A stretch of DNA of 64,000 nt from JAPLDB01 sp038206355 (GCA_038206355.1 JBBRAY010000005.1:1-64000), one strand, 5' to 3'. Positions 1 to 9,965 are shown, counted from the stretch's first letter. Program-made: numbers and translations. Notes: generated by a model not told the origin, from the letters alone.

Positions 1-1186
1 CCGTTGCTACTACACCATAATCACCGCTTTCAAATGCAACATAAAAATAATCTGTTGCGCCCGTAATAAGATTTCCGTTATAATACCACTGGTATGAAAC
101 CGCTCCGGAATTCGCAAAAAGCGTATCGCCACTCTGTGAAATTCCTTGTGGCGCGGGATATGGATATACGGTGATAAAATTATTCAATGTAAGCGTATCA
201 CTGGTTACGCCATTGCTACCGATGAGTGTAACTCCGTATGATCCCGGTGAATTGTAACAAATGTTGGTTGGTGAAACATCCGTGCTGACGGATGGATTTG
301 CGCCCTGGAATTGCCAGAGGAATGAAGTAGCATTAACCGAAAGATTGGTGAAGTTCGTACACGTTCCGGGACAGACATGATTGGGTGCTGTAAAAAGTAC
401 GGTGACATTTGCACCGGCGCATGGTGGCACAACAGGGGATAATTCTGCAAGCGTATATAACCTTACGTCGTCGAGCACAAGTTCAGTGCAAGAATTACAG
501 ATGTGCCCCCAGTTTGTAAATTTTATTGTATGTGATGTTGCTGTGGCATTGAATTCAACGATGAACCTGGTACCGACACCGAAATGCGCCTGCGTGGGAT
601 GACATCTAAAATAAGTATATCCAAACCCAATGTCTACTGCAAATAATCCGGGATCAAAAAATCCGCCACTAAATGATTCACCACCAGCCCAAAATTCCAG
701 TACATAAGTAGCACCGGGTGTCAGACCGTTCACTGTTTGCTCAAGTGAAATACCCATTGCACCGCCAAATGAAGTACCATTGAGCGGGTAGCCCGGGGAG
801 ATTCCCGATGTTTCACAACTGGTATTTATCAGGCAAGTCGTATCACCTGAATTACACGCCTGACAATATGAATTTCCAAAGTAAGCAGCGTGTGTTCCTT
901 CCTCTACAAACCAGTAATTGCTGTCATAGAAACAGGAGTAAGTATCAGATCCTCCTCCGGTACAAAGCCAGTTTGCAATGTCACAATTGTAACTGGTAGC
1001 ATTGGGACAAAAAGTATTCGCATTGGAATTAAAAGCGCAAGTAGTATTTTCAAATCCACCATTAATGATAAGGTTATTTACATTCTGACTGATGGAGTCA
1101 TTCTGGTCATAGCAGAAGATACACAGGATTTGTGCCTGCGATTGAAAACAGTAAATAAATAAAATAAGAGAAAGGATTTTTTTCAT
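1..1186 (-). CDS. Secreted PKD-domain protein, 3' end cut by window edge
   Basis: The frame is open from an ATG at 1186 to the window edge, giving 395 residues with the C-terminus missing. Residues 1-20 (MKKILSLILFIYCFQSQAQI) are a signal peptide. Residues about 25-250 form a Cys-rich beta-sandwich-like region starting NLIINGGFEN, which recalls choice-of-anchor or carbohydrate-binding jelly rolls; this is a weak inference. About 258-340 is a PKD-like domain (TAPNHVCPGTCTNF) and about 343-395 starts an Ig-like domain (PAPQGISQSGDTLF). The same PKD + Ig tail occurs in the four genes upstream, where a T9SS sorting domain follows, so one is expected beyond the edge. The start lies 12 bp after the stop of the gene at 1199-3262, which suggests it is the last visible member of one operon. 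The ligand is unknown. Confidence 0.85.
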   Translation of the reverse strand, partial: MKKILSLILFIYCFQSQAQILCIFCYDQNDSISQNVNNLIINGGFENTTCAFNSNANTFCPNATSYNCDIANWLCTGGGSDTYSCFYDSNYWFVEEGTHAAYFGNSYCQACNSGDTTCLINTSCETSGISPGYPLNGTSFGGAMGISLEQTVNGLTPGATYVLEFWAGGESFSGGFFDPGLFAVDIGFGYTYFRCHPTQAHFGVGTRFIVEFNATATSHTIKFTNWGHICNSCTELVLDDVRLYTLAELSPVVPPCAGANVTVLFTAPNHVCPGTCTNFTNLSVNATSFLWQFQGANPSVSTDVSPTNICYNSPGSYGVTLIGSNGVTSDTLTLNNFITVYPYPAPQGISQSGDTLFANSGAVSYQWYYNGNLITGATDYFYVAFESGDYGVVAT

Positions 1187-1198
1187 TGTCAATAAAAT

Positions 1199-3262
1199 TT
1201 ATTGCTTGATAAATTTATTCCGGAATGTTTTTTCGCCTGCAATTAATTCAAGATAATATAATCCTGATGGAAATTGTGATCCATCAATATCAAGAGGAAG
1301 GTGGATTTTTTCACTACTGTTATTTTCTGAATAAAAGATTTCACCTAAGGAATTCCAGATTGAAATACTTTTGATATCCTTCAATTCAAAATTCTGATTC
1401 AAATTCCGTATTGTCAACTTATCATTAACCGGGTTGGGATAGGTTGTTACTCCTTCACTAATCGAGTGGACCGGGGTAATGCTTGCAACGATGTCATTGA
1501 TCACCGCTTCCACTTCGCAACCATTATTATTTGTTGCTACCACACCATAATCTCCGCTTTGTGTTGCAACATAAAAATAATCTGTCGCACCGGTAATTAT
1601 AATTCCGTCATGATACCACTGGTAACTTACTGCACCGGCATTGGCAAACAACGTATCGCCACTCTGTGAAATACCTTGTGGAGCGGGGTAAGGATAAACT
1701 GTGATGTAATTATTCAATGTAATTGTATCACTTCCGTTCGCATTTGTCGCGATCAGTGAGACGAGATAGGATCCCGGTAAATTGTAACAGATGTTATTTG
1801 GATTCACATCAATACTTGTATTTGGATTTGCGCCGGTAAAAGTCCATAAGTAAGATGTGGCATTTACAGAGAGGTTATTAAATTCAGTACACGTACCCGG
1901 ACAAATGTGATTCGGTGCAGTGAAGAGTGCAACAGGTAAAGCAGACGATGCACATACTGCACATGAATCATCAATTTCAAACATCCACATGGCATTATTC
2001 ATTGCATTGCCGCCGAACAGATATAGTTTATTAATTCCGTTGTACCAGGAGTGCGCGCCGTTGCGGGCACCCGGATCATTGGTGAGCGCCGCAACGCCCA
2101 TTGTTCCGTAATTAATTGCTGCTCCCTGAAAAGTGCTCCCTTTTACAAAAGCCCATTCATTGGTGGGTGGGCAATATTTCCAGAGGTCATTTCTGTCACT
2201 TGAACTTTGTCCTCCGAACAACCAGAAATTTCCATGTTGATCAGTCCAGCAAACCCTGTTCTCGATTCTCTTATCCGGGATTGCATTCGAATCGAGTTCG
2301 CAAACATTACTATAGACTGCCGTGCCGGTACCATTTTGTGACCCGCTGATCCAGGTCCACTCATTCGTGCCGCGATCGTATCTCCAGAGGTCATTTAATG
2401 CACTTGTAGAATGACTGCGTCCACCGAAAATATAAAGTCCGCCGTCACTGCTTTTAAACTTTGTATAACAGGCCCGCGCGGGGGGGACATTTGTTGGTGA
2501 TGAAACTCCCTGCACTCCATAATTTCCCGGATCATCCACTGCTGACGGGCCGTTCATCCACGTCCATTCATTGGTGTTGGTGTTGTAAGTCCACATGTCG
2601 TTAAGCGTATGAAATGCCCCGCCGGCATCAAAGAAAGCACTACCGAAAAGCCAAAGCATACCTGAAGAATCACTCCATGTAGCATTGCTTTCATATCTGC
2701 CCCCGGGAAAATTCGCCGGATCAGGAACGCCCATTGTTCCATACACAGGAGCAACGTACAAAGCCTGTGACCCATTCATCCATGTCCACTCATTAGTATT
2801 GGTATCGTACTTCCACAGGTCCATGTTATTGGTACTTGGATTGGTGGAGCCGCCGAACATCCAGAGATTGTTATTCTGATCCACCCAGCTGAGACAACCG
2901 AAACCCCTGCCACGCGGTTGATTGAGTGGACTCGGTACACCCATCACTCCGTAATTTCCCGGATCATTGGCCGCCTGGCTGCCGTTCATCCATGTCCATT
3001 CATTCAGCACTGAATTGTATTTCCATAGTGTATTTGTTTCTGCCCACGAACTTCCGAAAATCCAGAAGTCTCCGTTGAGATCTGTCCATTCACATCCTTC
3101 ATACACTTCCACAGGATTATTTAATGGTGATGAAACTCTCTTCGTTCCAAAGAAAGCCGGAGAATTTCCTTTCACCCAAGTCCACATGCCGGATTGAGCA
3201 AATCCGGAATGCACGATGCAGAATGCAAAATTCAAAATGAGAAGTAGTGTGTTTTTTTTCAC
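1199..3262 (-). CDS. Kelch-like beta-propeller / PKD / T9SS-sorted secreted protein
   Basis: 687 residues. A signal peptide (about 1-22, ending GFAQ) is followed by six kelch-like repeats (about 25-430). Their hallmark is NEWTWMNGS at the end of one blade and LWMFGG or FWLFGG in the next, so a six-bladed propeller is likely. Residues 440-522 are a PKD-like domain (TAPNHICPGTC, SYLWTFTGANP), about 525-595 an Ig-like domain (SYQWYHDG, SGDYGVVAT), and about 605-687 a T9SS type A sorting domain (TYPNPVNDKLTI ... GLYYLELIAGEKTFRNKFIKQ). The protein should be exported through Sec, then across the outer membrane by T9SS, and anchored or released with loss of the tail. It is the fourth gene of a five-gene run. 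The binding partner is unknown; kelch propellers are usually interaction scaffolds. Confidence 0.9.
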   Translation of the reverse strand: MKKNTLLLILNFAFCIVHSGFAQSGMWTWVKGNSPAFFGTKRVSSPLNNPVEVYEGCEWTDLNGDFWIFGSSWAETNTLWKYNSVLNEWTWMNGSQAANDPGNYGVMGVPSPLNQPRGRGFGCLSWVDQNNNLWMFGGSTNPSTNNMDLWKYDTNTNEWTWMNGSQALYVAPVYGTMGVPDPANFPGGRYESNATWSDSSGMLWLFGSAFFDAGGAFHTLNDMWTYNTNTNEWTWMNGPSAVDDPGNYGVQGVSSPTNVPPARACYTKFKSSDGGLYIFGGRSHSTSALNDLWRYDRGTNEWTWISGSQNGTGTAVYSNVCELDSNAIPDKRIENRVCWTDQHGNFWLFGGQSSSDRNDLWKYCPPTNEWAFVKGSTFQGAAINYGTMGVAALTNDPGARNGAHSWYNGINKLYLFGGNAMNNAMWMFEIDDSCAVCASSALPVALFTAPNHICPGTCTEFNNLSVNATSYLWTFTGANPNTSIDVNPNNICYNLPGSYLVSLIATNANGSDTITLNNYITVYPYPAPQGISQSGDTLFANAGAVSYQWYHDGIIITGATDYFYVATQSGDYGVVATNNNGCEVEAVINDIVASITPVHSISEGVTTYPNPVNDKLTIRNLNQNFELKDIKSISIWNSLGEIFYSENNSSEKIHLPLDIDGSQFPSGLYYLELIAGEKTFRNKFIKQ

Positions 3263-3312
3263 TGTTATGTTATATTAATGTTCAGGATTTATAGGGGATG
3301 TTTTTTAACAAT

Positions 3313-4587
3313 TTAATTCTTTATGAATTTTATCCGGAAGTTTTTATCTCCGGAATGCAAAAGAAGAAAATAGATGCCGGGATCTAATGAGGATAAATCT
3401 ACACTCATTGTTGATTGATTATTCAGGATGCTTTGTTGAGTCGAAAGTACTTTTTGGCTTGTCAAATTGAATACAGGAATGTCAATTAATTTACTTTCAT
3501 TAAAACTGATATTATCTATTGTCAATATATCTTTAACCGGACTTGGATACACTTTTACTCCAACATCATTGAAGAGTGCAGGGGTGAGGCCTAATTCAAC
3601 ACCGGAACTTACTGCCTCAACTTCACATCCGTTTGCATCGGTTGCCACCAGGCTGTAATCACCACTTGCGAGGACAACGTAAAAATAATCCGTAGCACCA
3701 CTAATCGGCAACCCGTTGTAATACCATTGGTAAGATGTAGCTCCTGTAATTCCAAATAGCGTATCTCCGTTTTGGATTATTCCCTGTGGCGGAGGATAAG
3801 GATATACCGTCACGAAATTATTTAACAGCAGTGTGTCGCTTCCCGATGCATTTGATGCAATGAGTGAAACGGGATAATTTCCGGGAGCATTGTAACAAAT
3901 GTTTGTTGGATTCACATCTGTACTTGTTGACGGATTCGCTCCGGAAAATGTCCAGAGGAAAGAAGTGGCATTAATAGAAAGATTATTATAGTCCGTACAG
4001 GTTCCCGGACAAATCTGAACAGGATTCATACCTATCAATGCTTGTGGCAATTGCTGACAATCAACCGAGATGCCTGCAAAGCCCCATCCGGCGCCATTTG
4101 TACCGGTCACCCTGATGGAAGTAACATTTATTGTATTTATGGTAATGTCAGAATAAGAATAGTTTCCCATACCATTTGTATTAGATCCGACTACTTTTCC
4201 ATTGACAAAATATACACCATCGGGTCCGGGAGAAATACCACAAACGACTTTGGGTTCATAAGAAGCAGAAACAAGATCCAGCGGATAACTGACTCCGTTC
4301 ACTTCCACAGATGCTGAGTCGTCATCATTCATTCCCCATACCCTGAACGAAGGATAGTCCTCGGGATTTACAAAGGTTGCAAGAATATAAATCCCATTTC
4401 CCTGCAACCAGTAAGTGGGGTCAACAGGCGCACAACCGTAACTTCCAAAGCCACCTCCCGAAAAAATATATGATACAGTATCAATTGAAGCAGACGTTGA
4501 CGGAATAAAATGACACTGGGCTTTCAATTGCCCTGAAGTGAAAAACAGAAACATCAACAAGAAAAAAAATCTGAGCATTTTTGGCAT
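3313..4587 (-). CDS. Secreted PKD / T9SS-sorted protein with unknown N-terminal domain
   Basis: 424 residues. The signal peptide is about 1-24 (LRFFFLLMFLFFTSGQLKAQ). Residues about 25-182 are a beta-rich region I do not recognise, with phrases such as GIYILATFVNPEDYPSFRVWGMNDDD and SIRVTGTNGAGWGFAGISVDC that suggest a beta-sandwich. A PKD-like domain (about 183-265), an Ig-like domain (about 268-335) and a T9SS sorting domain (about 345-424, KVYPSPVKDILTI ... GIYFLLLHSGDKNFRIKFIKN) follow. The sorting motif reads YPSP rather than the usual YPNP. The gene lies 12 bp after the preceding gene and 50 bp before the next, consistent with co-transcription. It is the shortest member of this run. An internal ATG three codons downstream would also work as the start. 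Confidence 0.88.
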   Translation of the reverse strand: MPKMLRFFFLLMFLFFTSGQLKAQCHFIPSTSASIDTVSYIFSGGGFGSYGCAPVDPTYWLQGNGIYILATFVNPEDYPSFRVWGMNDDDSASVEVNGVSYPLDLVSASYEPKVVCGISPGPDGVYFVNGKVVGSNTNGMGNYSYSDITINTINVTSIRVTGTNGAGWGFAGISVDCQQLPQALIGMNPVQICPGTCTDYNNLSINATSFLWTFSGANPSTSTDVNPTNICYNAPGNYPVSLIASNASGSDTLLLNNFVTVYPYPPPQGIIQNGDTLFGITGATSYQWYYNGLPISGATDYFYVVLASGDYSLVATDANGCEVEAVSSGVELGLTPALFNDVGVKVYPSPVKDILTIDNISFNESKLIDIPVFNLTSQKVLSTQQSILNNQSTMSVDLSSLDPGIYFLLLHSGDKNFRIKFIKN

Positions 4588-4599
4588 GACCCGATTGAA

Positions 4600-6297
4600 T
4601 TATTGTTTGATAAATTTCGTGCTGAATGATTTTTCGTCTGCACGAAGATTAAGCCAGTAGATACCTTTTGATAAATCAGAAATGTCAATTACGGATTGCT
4701 GTGACAGCATTTTTTCTTCCGGAGTTATTGTCTTCACTTTTTCGCCAAGCAAATTATAAATTGAAATGATTATTCCGGGCCCATTTTTAAAACCTGAATT
4801 CACAATTGTCAATTTATCTTTTACCGGATTTGGAAAGGTTTTTACTCCCTCTCCTTTGGAGAAGGCCGGGGAAAGGCCCGTAGCCACATCAAATATCACT
4901 GCTTCCACTTCACAACCATTCGCATTTGTTGCTACGAGACTATAATCTCCGTTCGTTGTCGCAACAATAAAATAATCCGTAGCGCCGGAAATTAAAGTCC
5001 CGTTGAAATACCATTGATAAGCCGTTGCTCCCTGATTTGCAAAAAGTGTGTCACCTGACTGCGAAATTCCCTGGGGCGCAGGAAAGGGAAAAACAGTCAT
5101 GAAATTATTCAGCGTAAGTGTATCGCTGGTGAAAGCATTGGTAACAATCAGCGTTACCGGATAATTTCCGGGTGTATTGTAACAGATCATTGTCGGATTA
5201 AAATCAGTACTCGTTGAAGGATTTGCGCCGGGAAAACTCCAGAGATATGAACTTCCGTTAGACGAAAGATTTGTAAAATCAGTACAGGTTCCCGGACAAA
5301 TATGATTGGGTGCAATGAACGAAGCCGAAGGAAGAATGGTGATGCATGTAGTATCCGGTGTGTATTCCCAAAAATCATTATTCAGTGAGGCGCCATTCAC
5401 ACCTCCCAGTCCGAGGTATCCTTTTCCGCCGATGACGAAGAAAGCGGATTCATCACGTGCTGTTCCGCCAAAGGATGTTTTTGCAATCCATTGATCTGTG
5501 ACCGGATTGTATTCCCAAAAGTCATTCAGCACATTGTTTACAGGTAGCGTCTGACCTGTTCCTGCATATCCTCGGCATCCGATTGCAAAACCCGCAGGAT
5601 CACCGCGCCCGGCTGCAGGCAACGATGCTTTTGTTGTCCATGAATTGGTGGTTGGACTGTATTCGTAAAAGTCATTGAGCCCATTTAAAGACTGATCAAA
5701 TCCTGCACCTGTATATCCAAGGCTGTCAATGGAAAATGCAAACGGCTGCGACCGGGGCAATCCGGGAAGATTTGCTTTCTGTGTCCAGGTATCTGTTGAC
5801 GAATCATATTCCCATAAATCATTTTGAAAAATATTTGAAACATTTCTGCCCGTTACAACATAGGCTTTTGAGTCAATCACAAAACTTGTCGGTACCTGTC
5901 TCTGGCCCGCAGGAAAATTACTCATCTGCGTCCAGGCATCTGCAATCGGATCGTACTGCCAGATATCATCCTTCATGGTTCCGCTCCATCCAAGTCCGGC
6001 ATATCCGAATCCGTTGACCGCGAAACTTACACCGCTCCATCTTCCACCGCCACCGAATGCAGCTTTAGCAGTCCAGGTATTCAGTGTTGTATCATATTGC
6101 CAGAAATCACTTGCATAACCTGTAAAATTACCACAACCGATATAGCCTTTGTCATCAATGGAAAAACAAATGGATCTCGACCTCCCATTACCCGGGTAGT
6201 TGGCCTTTTGCGTCCACACATCAGCAGAGACAGGAACAGGACAGTAAAACAAGACAATAAGCAATACAAAAATTGTAAATGGTTTTCTTTCTTTCAT
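4600..6297 (-). CDS. Kelch-repeat / PKD / T9SS-sorted secreted protein
   Basis: 565 residues. The signal peptide is about 1-25. Six classical kelch repeats (about 27-320) show the pattern WTQKANYPG ... GYIGCG ... DFWQYD, with paired glycines and spaced W/Y, and match the galactose-oxidase/kelch propeller family. Residues about 321-400 are a PKD-like domain (APNHICPGTCTDF), about 405-475 an Ig-like domain (SYQWYFNG type), and about 485-565 a T9SS type A sorting domain (TFPNPVKDKLTIVN ... KGIYWLNLRADEKSFSTKFIKQ). Its propeller is not obviously homologous blade-for-blade to the kelch-like protein two genes on, although the two tails are close paralogues. The gene starts 27 bp after the preceding gene and ends 12 bp before the next. 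No catalytic residues were recognised; a surface binding or scaffold role is inferred. Confidence 0.92.
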   Translation of the reverse strand: MKERKPFTIFVLLIVLFYCPVPVSADVWTQKANYPGNGRSRSICFSIDDKGYIGCGNFTGYASDFWQYDTTLNTWTAKAAFGGGGRWSGVSFAVNGFGYAGLGWSGTMKDDIWQYDPIADAWTQMSNFPAGQRQVPTSFVIDSKAYVVTGRNVSNIFQNDLWEYDSSTDTWTQKANLPGLPRSQPFAFSIDSLGYTGAGFDQSLNGLNDFYEYSPTTNSWTTKASLPAAGRGDPAGFAIGCRGYAGTGQTLPVNNVLNDFWEYNPVTDQWIAKTSFGGTARDESAFFVIGGKGYLGLGGVNGASLNNDFWEYTPDTTCITILPSASFIAPNHICPGTCTDFTNLSSNGSSYLWSFPGANPSTSTDFNPTMICYNTPGNYPVTLIVTNAFTSDTLTLNNFMTVFPFPAPQGISQSGDTLFANQGATAYQWYFNGTLISGATDYFIVATTNGDYSLVATNANGCEVEAVIFDVATGLSPAFSKGEGVKTFPNPVKDKLTIVNSGFKNGPGIIISIYNLLGEKVKTITPEEKMLSQQSVIDISDLSKGIYWLNLRADEKSFSTKFIKQ

Positions 6298-6324
6298 AAA
6301 TCAGAAAAAAATATTTTTTTTTAT

Positions 6325-8187
6325 TTAATTCAAATCACGCTTAATAAAACTTTTCCGGAAAATGTTCTTATCACCTCTTGCTTCTAGAAAATACATTCCT
6401 GCAGCAAGTTTAGTTACATCAATTAATTGTGATCCGGAATTGTCAAATTGTAACTCAGCGGAAATTATTTTTTCTCCAATCAGATTGCAAATTGAAATAT
6501 AAATTGATTTACCTCCTGCAAAGTCGCTGTTGCTGATAATGATTTTTCCGGAAGTGGGGTTGGGATACAATGACAAATTTCTATTGTCCAATGACGGGAC
6601 ACTTGCAACGACGTCAAAAATCACAGCCTCAACTTCACATCCGTTCGCATTCGTTGCAACTACATTAAAATCTCCGCCGGATGGCGCGACATAGTAATAT
6701 TCAGTTGCACCGGGAATAATATTCCCCTGATAATACCACTGATAACTAACCGCACCTGAGTTCGCAAAAAGGGTGTCGCCACTCTGCAATATCCCCTGAG
6801 GCGCAGGAAATGGATATACTGTAATGTAATTATTTAACGTGATGGTATCACTGCCGTTTGAATTCGTAGCAATAAGTGAAACCGGATATGTTCCGGGTGT
6901 ATTGTAACAAATATTTACAGGATTTATATCTACGCTGGTAGACGGGTTCGCTCCGGTAAATGTCCACAGATAACTCGTACCGTTTATTGAGAGGTTGTTG
7001 AAATTGGTACACGTCCCCGGACAGATGTGATTTGGAGCAGAGAAAATTGCAACCGGTGGCGCCTGAAAAAATATTCCACCACGGAGATTCGGCAATCCGC
7101 CATTGGTTGTACCCGATGGAAGCGTAACTGCATTGTCGTCATAACTGCTGGCCAGACCCGCTCCGTTAGGATTATCAAATCTTCCCAATACATTGCTGGT
7201 CCATTGTGATAAATAAATTTTTCCATCCGGAGCAAGTTGTAGCGCAGCAGCGTAACCGTGAGAAGCAGTAGCTACAAGCGTTGCAGAATTTTTTATTGCA
7301 GCTGCTGATCCTGCTGACAAGTCAAACTGAAAAACATAGAAGCCGAGTCCATGACTTGCTCCATACATTTTTGTTCCGTCAGGAGAAAATTCAAGACCAT
7401 AAGCAGCGGAATAAGCAGTGGAGTCGAGAACAATTGCATTACTTGCCAGTCCCGTGGAAATGTCAAAATCATAAAGCTCGTATGGTCCTGTGGCATTATA
7501 GTATGAGATGCCGATGTGATTTCCTGATGGTGACGTTTTCATGTAACCTATTTGTGATGACCCTCCTTGTGGATGAGCCAAACCATTATATGAAACCACT
7601 CCTGTAGTTGAAAGTCCCGATGATGTCAGCAGAAATGCTGCAATGCTATCACCGGAAAAAGTGGCAGTGAGTATCCAGATATCAATTCCATTTGAATGCA
7701 GACATGAAGTTACCCTTTCGTCACAGTTGGGATAGACAGCAATATTTTTTAGTGTGATGTCGCCCAGCCCGCCCTGAAGTGTCGTATCAATCACAGAATA
7801 GTTGAGCGGATTGCCCGAACCTGTTTCTGGAGCTGAAAAGAGATAGTAATTCGGATTGGCACCGGGTTGCTTTACGATCATCGCACTTTGTGTGGAAGAT
7901 AAACCACCGGTCAGACCTGAACCGTTTGGCATCACCAGGTGATTCCTATTCCAGACGGTTATTCCGTCGCTGTAAAAAAGAAGTTGGCCATTTGCATTGG
8001 CAATACTTGAAACGCCTTCCCACTGTGTTAAAGCTACACCCGGGAAAAATACCGGACTGCCGCTGTTGAAGTCAAGACCTGCGCCATTACCAAAGCACCA
8101 GATGTTCCCTTCTTTTTGTGCTGATGATATATTCGGCGTGAAAAATAAAAGACAGACAATTGAAAACCGGAAGTAGATTTTATTCAT
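6325..8187 (-). CDS. WD40-like propeller / PKD / T9SS-sorted secreted protein, first gene of the run
   Basis: 620 residues. The signal peptide is about 1-24 (ISSAQ). Residues about 25-375 are a WD40-like beta-propeller of the kind common in Bacteroidota cell-surface proteins. Typical phrases are NIWCFGNGAGLDFNSG, LLFYSDGITVWNRNH, LEFSPDGTKMYGAS, LQLAPDGKIYLSQW and GLPNLRGGIFF. A PKD-like domain (about 377-460), an Ig-like domain (about 463-535) and a T9SS sorting domain (about 540-620, LYPNPTSGKIIIS ... AAGMYFLEARGDKNIFRKSFIKRDLN) follow. A minus-strand TAGGTTTG at 8234-8241 is a plausible promoter element about 45 bp upstream of the ATG, so this is probably the promoter-proximal gene of the five-gene unit. 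Similar propellers occur in other secreted Bacteroidota proteins; the function is unknown. Confidence 0.92.
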   Translation of the reverse strand: MNKIYFRFSIVCLLFFTPNISSAQKEGNIWCFGNGAGLDFNSGSPVFFPGVALTQWEGVSSIANANGQLLFYSDGITVWNRNHLVMPNGSGLTGGLSSTQSAMIVKQPGANPNYYLFSAPETGSGNPLNYSVIDTTLQGGLGDITLKNIAVYPNCDERVTSCLHSNGIDIWILTATFSGDSIAAFLLTSSGLSTTGVVSYNGLAHPQGGSSQIGYMKTSPSGNHIGISYYNATGPYELYDFDISTGLASNAIVLDSTAYSAAYGLEFSPDGTKMYGASHGLGFYVFQFDLSAGSAAAIKNSATLVATASHGYAAALQLAPDGKIYLSQWTSNVLGRFDNPNGAGLASSYDDNAVTLPSGTTNGGLPNLRGGIFFQAPPVAIFSAPNHICPGTCTNFNNLSINGTSYLWTFTGANPSTSVDINPVNICYNTPGTYPVSLIATNSNGSDTITLNNYITVYPFPAPQGILQSGDTLFANSGAVSYQWYYQGNIIPGATEYYYVAPSGGDFNVVATNANGCEVEAVIFDVVASVPSLDNRNLSLYPNPTSGKIIISNSDFAGGKSIYISICNLIGEKIISAELQFDNSGSQLIDVTKLAAGMYFLEARGDKNIFRKSFIKRDLN

Positions 8188-8233
8188 TTAGAATGTTTTA
8201 AAAAGGGTGAAAAATTGTACATTATTTCCTTTC

Positions 8234-8241
8234 CAAACCTA
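8234..8241 (-). promoter_or_regulatory. Putative Bacteroidota -7 element for the five-gene run
   Basis: On the minus strand this reads TAGGTTTG, a perfect match to TAnnTTTG. It lies about 45 bp upstream of the start at 8187, in the 158-bp gap after the adenine deaminase gene. No TTG is found at the ideal 19-nt spacing, so the -33 half is poor and the call is tentative. Confidence 0.45.
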
Positions 8242-8345
8242 CATTATTTTTTGATAAAAAACTAAAGGGATTGGCAAAATAGTAGGCAGGCCCGGAAATT
8301 CAGTTGCCGGACTAATTTTTTAAAAAATGTGAATGAAAAAGGTAA

Positions 8346-9965
8346 TCAGGCAAATTGAAATTTGCTTACGTCAAAAAGCCCTTTGTCACTCAGCTTCAGC
8401 GATGGTATTACGAGTAGCGCCATAAAAGAGAGTGTCATAAACGGTGACCTGAGCGTACATCCCATCTCTTTGGATTTGTGGTCTAGTTTTGAATATGCAT
8501 TTCCTGTGGTGACGCAGTCCTGATCACTCATCAACCCTGCAACTGGCAAGGGGAGGAGAAGTTCTTCCTGATCGTCTATGACACACAATCCACCTTTGCT
8601 TCTGATGAGCAGATTTACGGCACGGCAGAGGTCTTCATCGTTTACTCCTACGGCAATAATATTATGGGAATCATGGGCAACTGTACTTGCAATTGCGCCG
8701 CGTTTCAGCCCGAAGTTTTTGATAAATGCAATTGCAGGTTTTGCGTTTTCATAACGGTTGACGACAGTAATTTTGAGAATGTCATTGTTAACATTGCTGC
8801 AGAGATTTCCGGAGTCGAGTAATTCTTTTGCGGCAAGTTTTATTTCATTTGTAATCAGTTGTCCATCGAGTGCTGCAATGATGCGAATGTCTTTTCCATT
8901 ATCAGGAACGGTAAAAGCAGAGACATTTTTTTCATTCGTGTTAAAATTATTGAGGATGTTATGTTTTTTTACCGGTAAAAAACCGACTCCGTTTTCTGCA
9001 ACTTTATCTCCGTTAATCCATGTCTGTTTCACTTTCCATGATTCAATATTTTCAACAACGATAAAATCAGCAGGATCATTTTCTCTCAGCATTCCTACCG
9101 GCAATTGATAATGAAGTATGGGATTGATGCATGCAGCCCGTAGCACGTCATACATATTCATTCCTGCTGAAATGGCGCGCCGTACCAGAACGTCAATATG
9201 ACCGTGGATTAATTCATCAGGATGTTTGTCATCACTGCACAACATTACCTCATCAGGAAACTCGCCGATGAGAGAATATAATGCACTGAAATTTTTTGCA
9301 GCCGATCCTTCCCTGATTAATATCTTCATTCCGTATTCCAGCTTGTCAAGCGCCTCCTCCTTCGTCACGCATTCATGGTCTGTCGAAATTCCTGCGGCGA
9401 TATATTTTTGTGCGTCTTTCCCGCGCAGGCCCGGAGCATGGCCGTCAACAGGCTTGTTGTACTTTTTAGCGAGCGCAATTTTTTTCAGCACTTCAACATC
9501 TCCGTTTAAAACGCCCGGGTAATTCATCATTTCAGCCAGGTAAATAATCCGCTCATCCTTCAGCAGTAATTCTGTCTTTACAGAATCAATCACGGCGCCC
9601 GATGTTTCAAAAGATGTCGCAGGTACACATGAAGGTGCACCAAAAAAGAATTTCAGTTTAGCATCACGAGCATCATCAAGCATGTAGTATACGCCTTCCA
9701 TGCCACACACATTTGCAATCTCATGCGGATCACTAACTGTAGCCACCGTTCCATGGGGAAGTGCGGCCTTCGCAAATTCATGCGGTGTAAGCATCGAACT
9801 TTCGATATGAATATGTGCATCAATAAAACCGGGCAAAATATACTGGTCAGGAACCTTGTCAACGGCTGTAATGGCAGTGATTTTACCGTTTTCCCATGCA
9901 ACGGTGCCGTTCTTTATTTTCCTGTTGAAGATGTCAATAATTTTTCCCGAAATTAATTTTTGCAT
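8346..9965 (-). CDS. ade: Adenine deaminase
   Basis: 539 residues, typical of the adenine deaminase family (EC 3.5.4.2; adenine + H2O to hypoxanthine + NH3, purine salvage), and without a signal peptide, so cytosolic. The amidohydrolase metal motif is seen as GFIDAHIHIESSML, with H51 and H53. Downstream are further family landmarks: a GTVATVSDPHEIANV segment, DGHAPGLRG, STDHECVTKEEA, and LCSDDKHPDEL with the late metal-binding Asp region. The C-terminal part (about 350-539) is the adenine deaminase-specific domain (RGAIASTVAHDSHNIIAVG, LPLPVAGLMSD). It is transcribed divergently from the PKD/dockerin gene at 10032 and is separated by 158 bp from the secreted-protein run downstream, so it is probably a single-gene unit. 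It is one of the few cytosolic metabolic enzymes in the window. Confidence 0.97.
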   Translation of the reverse strand: MQKLISGKIIDIFNRKIKNGTVAWENGKITAITAVDKVPDQYILPGFIDAHIHIESSMLTPHEFAKAALPHGTVATVSDPHEIANVCGMEGVYYMLDDARDAKLKFFFGAPSCVPATSFETSGAVIDSVKTELLLKDERIIYLAEMMNYPGVLNGDVEVLKKIALAKKYNKPVDGHAPGLRGKDAQKYIAAGISTDHECVTKEEALDKLEYGMKILIREGSAAKNFSALYSLIGEFPDEVMLCSDDKHPDELIHGHIDVLVRRAISAGMNMYDVLRAACINPILHYQLPVGMLRENDPADFIVVENIESWKVKQTWINGDKVAENGVGFLPVKKHNILNNFNTNEKNVSAFTVPDNGKDIRIIAALDGQLITNEIKLAAKELLDSGNLCSNVNNDILKITVVNRYENAKPAIAFIKNFGLKRGAIASTVAHDSHNIIAVGVNDEDLCRAVNLLIRSKGGLCVIDDQEELLLPLPVAGLMSDQDCVTTGNAYSKLDHKSKEMGCTLRSPFMTLSFMALLVIPSLKLSDKGLFDVSKFQFA

